10,068 nt of DNA, from the NCBI GenBank assembly GCA_903901375.1, contig CAIUQV010000643.1:1-10068 (forward strand). The letters run 5' to 3'. Positions 6,343-10,068 of this stretch are shown here, one piece after another. Source of the DNA: an uncultured Ignavibacteriota bacterium. GTDB taxonomy: Bacteria; Bacteroidota; Ignavibacteria; Tepidaquicellales; Tepidaquicellaceae. A program made the translations under genes and the position numbers. Under the pieces are notes generated by a model, which saw only the letters and a program-made list of their open reading frames with translations, was not told the DNA's origin and did not search any database. Within the stretch, counting starts at the first letter, position 1, and every line of letters begins with the position of its first letter.

Positions 6343-7878
6343 TTAATAAATCCAGTTTGTCCTGTCCAGACTTCTGTATTGTACGGCTTCGCTGATATGC
6401 GGAGACTGAATATCTGCCTCATTTGCCATATCAGCTATTGTTCTTGCCAGCTTAAGTATCTTATCATAAGCCCTGGCAGATAATCCGAAATTGGTTATTG
6501 CCATTTTCAGTATTTCTTCGCTTTCCCTGTTCAACTGGCAAAATTTCTTAATTTCTTTCGAACCCATGCTCGCATTCGAGTACATTCCTTTCACATCTTT
6601 AAACCTGTTCAGCTGTATTGACCTTGCTTTCAGTACTCTTTCTCTTATTATGGAAGACTTTTCGGATTCTCCCCTGCTCGATAATTCTTTAATGTTTACT
6701 GGATTGACGTTAATGTGTATATCAATCCTGTCTAAAATAGGTCCTGATATCTTTGAAAGGAATTTCTGAACATCGTATCCCGAGTACATTCTCATTTCCT
6801 TTTGTGAACCCGCTGGTGTCGGGTTCATCGCCGCTACGAACATAAAATTACTCGGGTACTGAACTGTTAGCTTTGCCCTTGATATTGTAACTACCTTATC
6901 CTCCAGCGGCTGTCTTAAAACCTCAAGCACATTTTTCTTAAACATGGTTAATTCATCGAGGAAAAGTACGCCGTTATGTGCGAATGATATCTCACCGGGT
7001 TTTGCATCTGTTCCCCCGCCGACAATTGAAACGTCGCTGGCTGTATGATGTGGTGAACGAAAAGGTCTTGTGGTTATTACAGGTTTCCCCTGAGGTAATA
7101 TACCCGCTATTGAATGTATCTTTGTAGTTTCCAAAGACTCTTCCCTTGTTAATGGTGGCAAAATACTTGGTAAACGTTTTGCAAGCATTGTTTTCCCGGA
7201 TCCTGGCAAACCAATCATAATGATATTATGTCCACCTGAAGCAGAAACCTCCATTGCCCTCTTTACTTCTTCCTGTCCTTTTACGTCCGAAAAATCAATC
7301 AAATATTCACTCGATTCATTGAAGATACTTTCTTCGTTAACCTTGTGAGGAGATACAGCAAGCTCGCCGTTTAAAAAATTAACCACCTCGGTAAGTGTTT
7401 CAAAGGGATAAACATTTACGCCCCCAACAATAGCACCCTCATCACCATTCATGCGCGGCACTATCATACCATCAAAACTTTGCTTGCTTGCCTCAATTGC
7501 GATAGGCAATATTCCTGAAACAGAACGAAGCTTTCCGTCAAGAGAAAGCTCTCCGAGAATAATAAAATTTTTGACTTTGCCTGGCTCTATCTGTCCGCTT
7601 TCTGTCAGCAGCGCCACTGCTATAGGTAGGTCAAGCCCCGATCCTTCTTTTCTTATATCTGCAGGAGAAAGGTTTATTGTGATTTTTTTGCCCCTTGGAA
7701 AAACAAACCCGGAATTCTTTATTGCCGCCGAGACCCTTTCTCTCGATTCTTTTACGGTGCTGTCCGGTAAACCCACAACAGTAAATCCACCGTCTTGTTT
7801 GTTCTCCAGGTGTGTTTCTACACGGATTGTATATGCATCAACACCTATTGTTGCAGAGGTAAAAATTTCTGTTATCAT
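6343..7878 (-). CDS. comM: YifB/ComM family Mg-chelatase-like AAA+ ATPase
   Basis: The 511-aa protein has the full YifB/ComM layout: an N-terminal ChlI/Lon-S16-like domain (1-170, with VVGLPDSTVKESRERV at 34-49 and INLSPADIRKEGSGLDLPIA at 68-87), an AAA+ core and a C-terminal Mg_chelatase_C domain (about 405-505, with FGLSARAYDKILKLARTIAD at 464-483). Walker A is GLPGSGKT (223-230), Walker B is VLFLDEL (304-310), and SGPILDRIDIH is at 378-388. ComM of Vibrio and Haemophilus is a hexameric branch-migration helicase that helps integrate incoming DNA during natural transformation; the role in this lineage is inferred only. The Cys pairs (CPCG...CxC) seen in many homologues after AAMNP are absent here (MNPTPAGSQKEM, 351-362). 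The start aligns with the family N-terminus. It lies 44 nt downstream of der, in the same direction. Confidence 0.93.
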   Translation of the reverse strand: MITEIFTSATIGVDAYTIRVETHLENKQDGGFTVVGLPDSTVKESRERVSAAIKNSGFVFPRGKKITINLSPADIRKEGSGLDLPIAVALLTESGQIEPGKVKNFIILGELSLDGKLRSVSGILPIAIEASKQSFDGMIVPRMNGDEGAIVGGVNVYPFETLTEVVNFLNGELAVSPHKVNEESIFNESSEYLIDFSDVKGQEEVKRAMEVSASGGHNIIMIGLPGSGKTMLAKRLPSILPPLTREESLETTKIHSIAGILPQGKPVITTRPFRSPHHTASDVSIVGGGTDAKPGEISFAHNGVLFLDELTMFKKNVLEVLRQPLEDKVVTISRAKLTVQYPSNFMFVAAMNPTPAGSQKEMRMYSGYDVQKFLSKISGPILDRIDIHINVNPVNIKELSSRGESEKSSIIRERVLKARSIQLNRFKDVKGMYSNASMGSKEIKKFCQLNRESEEILKMAITNFGLSARAYDKILKLARTIADMANEADIQSPHISEAVQYRSLDRTNWIY

Positions 7879-7922
7879 ATTGTTTTAATAGTATATTATA
7901 ACAAGGTAGAGCTTATACAGTA

Positions 7923-9293
7923 TTAGTTTTTCTTTTTAAAAACGATAGAAATCGGGACACCGGCAAACCCAAAATGTTCGCGAATTTTTTTCTCGAGGTA
8001 TCTTTTGTAGTTTTCTGTAATCATTGTCGGCTCATTCACAAAAAATCCGAAAATAGGATGCGATGATTTTAATTGTGTTATATAATTTATCTTTATGTCT
8101 TTTCCGCGAACGGCCTGAGGCGGCATACGTTTAATTTCTTCAAGCAGAACATCGTTCAGAACCGATGTTTTTATTATCTTTTTTCTTTCTTCGTAAACCA
8201 CCTTTGCTTCTTCTATAACTTTGTGAATCCTCTGTTTTGTAAGCGCTGATATAAATATAAATTTTAAAGCTTTATTGCTTTTTAAATGCTCTGCTATCTT
8301 GGTTTCAAAAATTGAAGATGTTTTTGAGTCCTTTTCTATTAAATCCCATTTATTAACAGCAATCAGCAGTCCCTTCTTGTATTTCAGAACATCATCTATT
8401 ATTCTTATGTCTTGCTTGTCAAGTTTAAAAGAAGAGTGTTTCAAATCAGACACGTTCCCCATCCCCGCCATTATGTCGCTTGCATCAATCACAAGTATTG
8501 CCACGTCGCATTTCTCAATTGCCTTATAAGTTCTTATTGCCGAAAAGAATTCCACTGATTCACTTCTCGTTGCTTTGCTTTTCTTGCGAAGCCCTGCCGT
8601 ATCAATAAGTACAAGGCTTTCCCCGTGGTACTTTATTACGGAGTCAATCGAATCCCTCGTCGTTCCGGGAATATTCGTAACTATATTTCTGTCTTCTTTT
8701 AAAAGTGCATTTACTATAGACGACTTTCCCGCATTCGGCTTCCCTATTATTGCAAACTTAATCCTGTCGTCAGGGATTTCTTCCTTATCGTCAAAATCTT
8801 TTATTATATCGTCAAGCAGCTCTGCAACAAGCTTTCCCGAAAGTGCGGAAATAGCATATGGATTCCCTAATCCCAGCTTAAAGAATTCGTTCTTCAGTAC
8901 ATCACGTTTGTTTGTATCTATCTTGTTAACAACAAGAAAAATTTCTTTTCCCTTCGAATGTTTTCTCAGATTATTGGCAATCTCTTCGTCCACCGGGTGT
9001 AAACCCTTTTCTCCGTCAACAGCAAATATAACCTTATCCGCTTCTTCAATGGCAATCCTCACCTGTTCGCGTATGTGCTTGTTAAACTGGTCATCCGAGT
9101 CGGGCACAAACCCGCCTGTATCAATCAGGAAAAATTTCTTTCCTGTCCATTCTGCCTCTCCGTAATTCCTGTCTCTTGTTACACCGCTTTCAGGATGCAC
9201 GATTGCAATCCTCTTACCGATAATACGGTTAAACAAAGTCGACTTACCTACGTTCGGCCTTCCAACTATTGCTACAACTTTTTCCATAAACAT
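7923..9293 (-). CDS. der: Ribosome biogenesis GTPase Der (EngA)
   Basis: Der is an essential tandem GTPase needed for 50S ribosomal subunit assembly. The first G domain shows GRPNVGKS (11-18), the G3 motif DTGG (58-61) and NKID (123-126). The second shows GKPNAGKS (184-191), DTAG (231-234) and NKWD (314-317). A C-terminal KH-like domain (about 375-454) ends in FGFAGVPISIVFKKK. Total length is 456 aa. The second G domain carries roughly 17 extra residues between VIDAS (268-272) and the LDKQD that resumes the family pattern at 291, absent from E. coli Der. Two starts are possible: ATG 9293 (MFMEKVV) and ATG 9287 (MEKVV); the second fits the usual family N-terminus better, the first is the longest. 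No Shine-Dalgarno sequence is convincing. It heads the der-comM-mnmG run. Confidence 0.96.
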   Translation of the reverse strand: MFMEKVVAIVGRPNVGKSTLFNRIIGKRIAIVHPESGVTRDRNYGEAEWTGKKFFLIDTGGFVPDSDDQFNKHIREQVRIAIEEADKVIFAVDGEKGLHPVDEEIANNLRKHSKGKEIFLVVNKIDTNKRDVLKNEFFKLGLGNPYAISALSGKLVAELLDDIIKDFDDKEEIPDDRIKFAIIGKPNAGKSSIVNALLKEDRNIVTNIPGTTRDSIDSVIKYHGESLVLIDTAGLRKKSKATRSESVEFFSAIRTYKAIEKCDVAILVIDASDIMAGMGNVSDLKHSSFKLDKQDIRIIDDVLKYKKGLLIAVNKWDLIEKDSKTSSIFETKIAEHLKSNKALKFIFISALTKQRIHKVIEEAKVVYEERKKIIKTSVLNDVLLEEIKRMPPQAVRGKDIKINYITQLKSSHPIFGFFVNEPTMITENYKRYLEKKIREHFGFAGVPISIVFKKKN

Positions 9294-9397
9294 AAAATAA
9301 CTTTTCTTTACCTTATAGACAGCCCCATAATCAATCCATAGTTCTTTGAAATATCCTGTTAATAAAAAAATGTTATTTTACGTCACCCGATATTATA

Positions 9398-9428
9398 TTT
9401 GTTTATTGGTTTATTTTTCATAAATTTG
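9398..9428 (+). promoter_or_regulatory. Candidate Bacteroidota-type promoter for the exported repeat protein
   Basis: TTTG at 9398-9401 and TAAATTTG at 9421-9428, separated by 19 bp, match the Bacteroidota primary-sigma consensus (TTTG at -33, TAnnTTTG at -7). A transcript would start near 9434, giving a leader of about 40 nt to ATG 9476. The region is AT-rich, so a chance match is possible. Confidence 0.42.
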
Positions 9429-9475
9429 ATTTAATAGTTTAACTTTTTAAAAAGATTTTTTTAAATTTTAGGACT

Positions 9476-10068
9476 ATGAAAACAATACATCTTTACCTTA
9501 TAGTATTTCTTTTCTCTTTTCAGGTTCATAATATATTTTCTCAGGTATTTTGGGAAGAACGTCAATCAGGAGTTACAGTATCACTTAATGCAGTTTCAAA
9601 TTACAATGCTCAGATTGCTTATGTCTGTGGAGACAGTGGTACTGTACTGCGGACAACTAATTACGGATACAACTGGTCCGGAGTTGGCTCTAACGGCATT
9701 CCGCCTGCTGTTAAGCTCGGAAGCATTTTTGTTTTTGATGCAAACAGAATTTTAACATCCGGAACTTCGGACAGCACCGCGGTTGTATACCTTACCACAA
9801 ATTCCGGAGGGAACTGGTCTCTTGTTTTTAGTCAGGTAAACACCGTTGTTAACGGAATATGGTTATACGGTCTATCTGAAGGAATAATTGTGGCGAACCC
9901 TGTTGGCGGCAGATGGTCTTTGTGGAGGACTACAAACTCAGGTGTGAACTGGGATTCTGCAGGACTGTACCTGCCACAGGCAGGAAGTGAGTCTGGTTTT
10001 AAAAATTCTTTTTATCTGGTTGGCGCTAAAATGTGGTTCGGCACTAACAACTCAAGAATTTATTATTC
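9476..10068 (+). CDS. Exported Ycf48/BNR-like repeat protein, 5' part (runs off the window)
   Basis: The frame stays open for 197 codons to the window edge. Residues 1-23 form a signal peptide: MKTIH, a hydrophobic stretch LYLIVFLFSF, and a probable cleavage after IFSQ. The mature part contains repeated units of the Ycf48/photosynthesis-system-II-assembly type, which form beta-propeller blades: VCGDSGTVLRTTNYGYNWS (50-68), VYLTTNSGGNWSLVF (104-118) and LWRTTNSGVNWDSAG (149-163). The recurrent core is TTNxGxNW. In Ignavibacteria and relatives such proteins are usually large, exported and end in a type IX secretion C-terminal sorting domain; the end cannot be seen here. Ligand and role are unknown. 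AGGA (9470-9473) is only 2 nt from the ATG, too close for a normal Shine-Dalgarno. The gene diverges from der across 182 bp. Confidence 0.85.
   Translation, partial: MKTIHLYLIVFLFSFQVHNIFSQVFWEERQSGVTVSLNAVSNYNAQIAYVCGDSGTVLRTTNYGYNWSGVGSNGIPPAVKLGSIFVFDANRILTSGTSDSTAVVYLTTNSGGNWSLVFSQVNTVVNGIWLYGLSEGIIVANPVGGRWSLWRTTNSGVNWDSAGLYLPQAGSESGFKNSFYLVGAKMWFGTNNSRIYY

Noticed and set aside
6256..6483. Small + strand reading frame beginning MFHVKQ between mnmG and comM.
   Set aside because: The MFHVKQ and LFHVKQ peptides are simply the translation of the two parS palindromes, and the rest runs antisense into comM with no family resemblance.
7879..7922. Internal promoter between der and comM (TATAAT at 7900..7895 on the - strand).
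   Set aside because: The -10 box is perfect but no -35 or -33 partner is found at any normal spacing. The 44-nt gap is compatible with co-transcription.
1..10068. Search for CRISPR arrays, tRNA or rRNA genes, insertion sequences, toxin-antitoxin or defence genes.
   Set aside because: No regularly spaced repeats, cloverleaf-like segments, transposase-like frames or terminal inverted repeats were seen. The other open frames are antisense or shifted shadows of the genes listed.

Overview
The window looks like a chromosomal, housekeeping-rich segment of a low-GC, Gram-negative bacterium of the Bacteroidota/Chlorobiota/Ignavibacteriota (FCB) assemblage. The evidence is indirect. lpxA implies lipid A. 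MnmG carries a GPAVWSPR-type motif where E. coli has GPAVRA. Most start codons have no Shine-Dalgarno sequence. A Bacteroidota-style promoter (TTTG, 19 bp, TAnnTTTG) precedes a secreted Ycf48/BNR-like repeat protein of a kind common in Ignavibacteria. The genus cannot be fixed from the sequence.

Region 1 (about 88-4247, + strand) is a tightly packed five-gene run. It encodes a polyprenyl-phosphate-type family 2 glycosyltransferase with an unusual basic Asn/Arg-rich N-terminus, LpxA (first step of lipid A synthesis), a CYTH-domain protein, PanB (first committed step of pantothenate/CoA synthesis) and an MscS-type mechanosensitive channel. Gaps are 3, 13, -11 and 6 nt, so one transcript is likely. 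Three of the five products concern the envelope.

Region 2 (4294-9293, - strand) converges on region 1. In transcription order it holds der (double GTPase for ribosome assembly), comM/yifB (AAA+ Mg-chelatase-like ATPase) and mnmG/gidA (tRNA wobble-uridine modification). The 129-bp spacer between comM and mnmG contains two perfect copies of the canonical chromosomal parS centromere sequence TGTTTCACGTGAAACA, 45 bp apart centre to centre. This is the most notable element here. It suggests the window lies in the origin-proximal ParB-loading region, although no parA, parB, rsmG or dnaA is present. A plausible mnmG promoter has its -35 hexamer inside the first parS.

Region 3 (9294-10068) is a 182-bp AT-rich divergent intergenic region. 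It is followed by the 5' part of an exported repeat protein on the + strand that runs off the window.

No rRNA, tRNA, CRISPR array, insertion sequence or phage gene was seen. I found no clearly novel multi-gene system. The points worth following up are the parS pair with its overlapping promoter, an insertion in the second G domain of Der, and the low-complexity extension of the glycosyltransferase.
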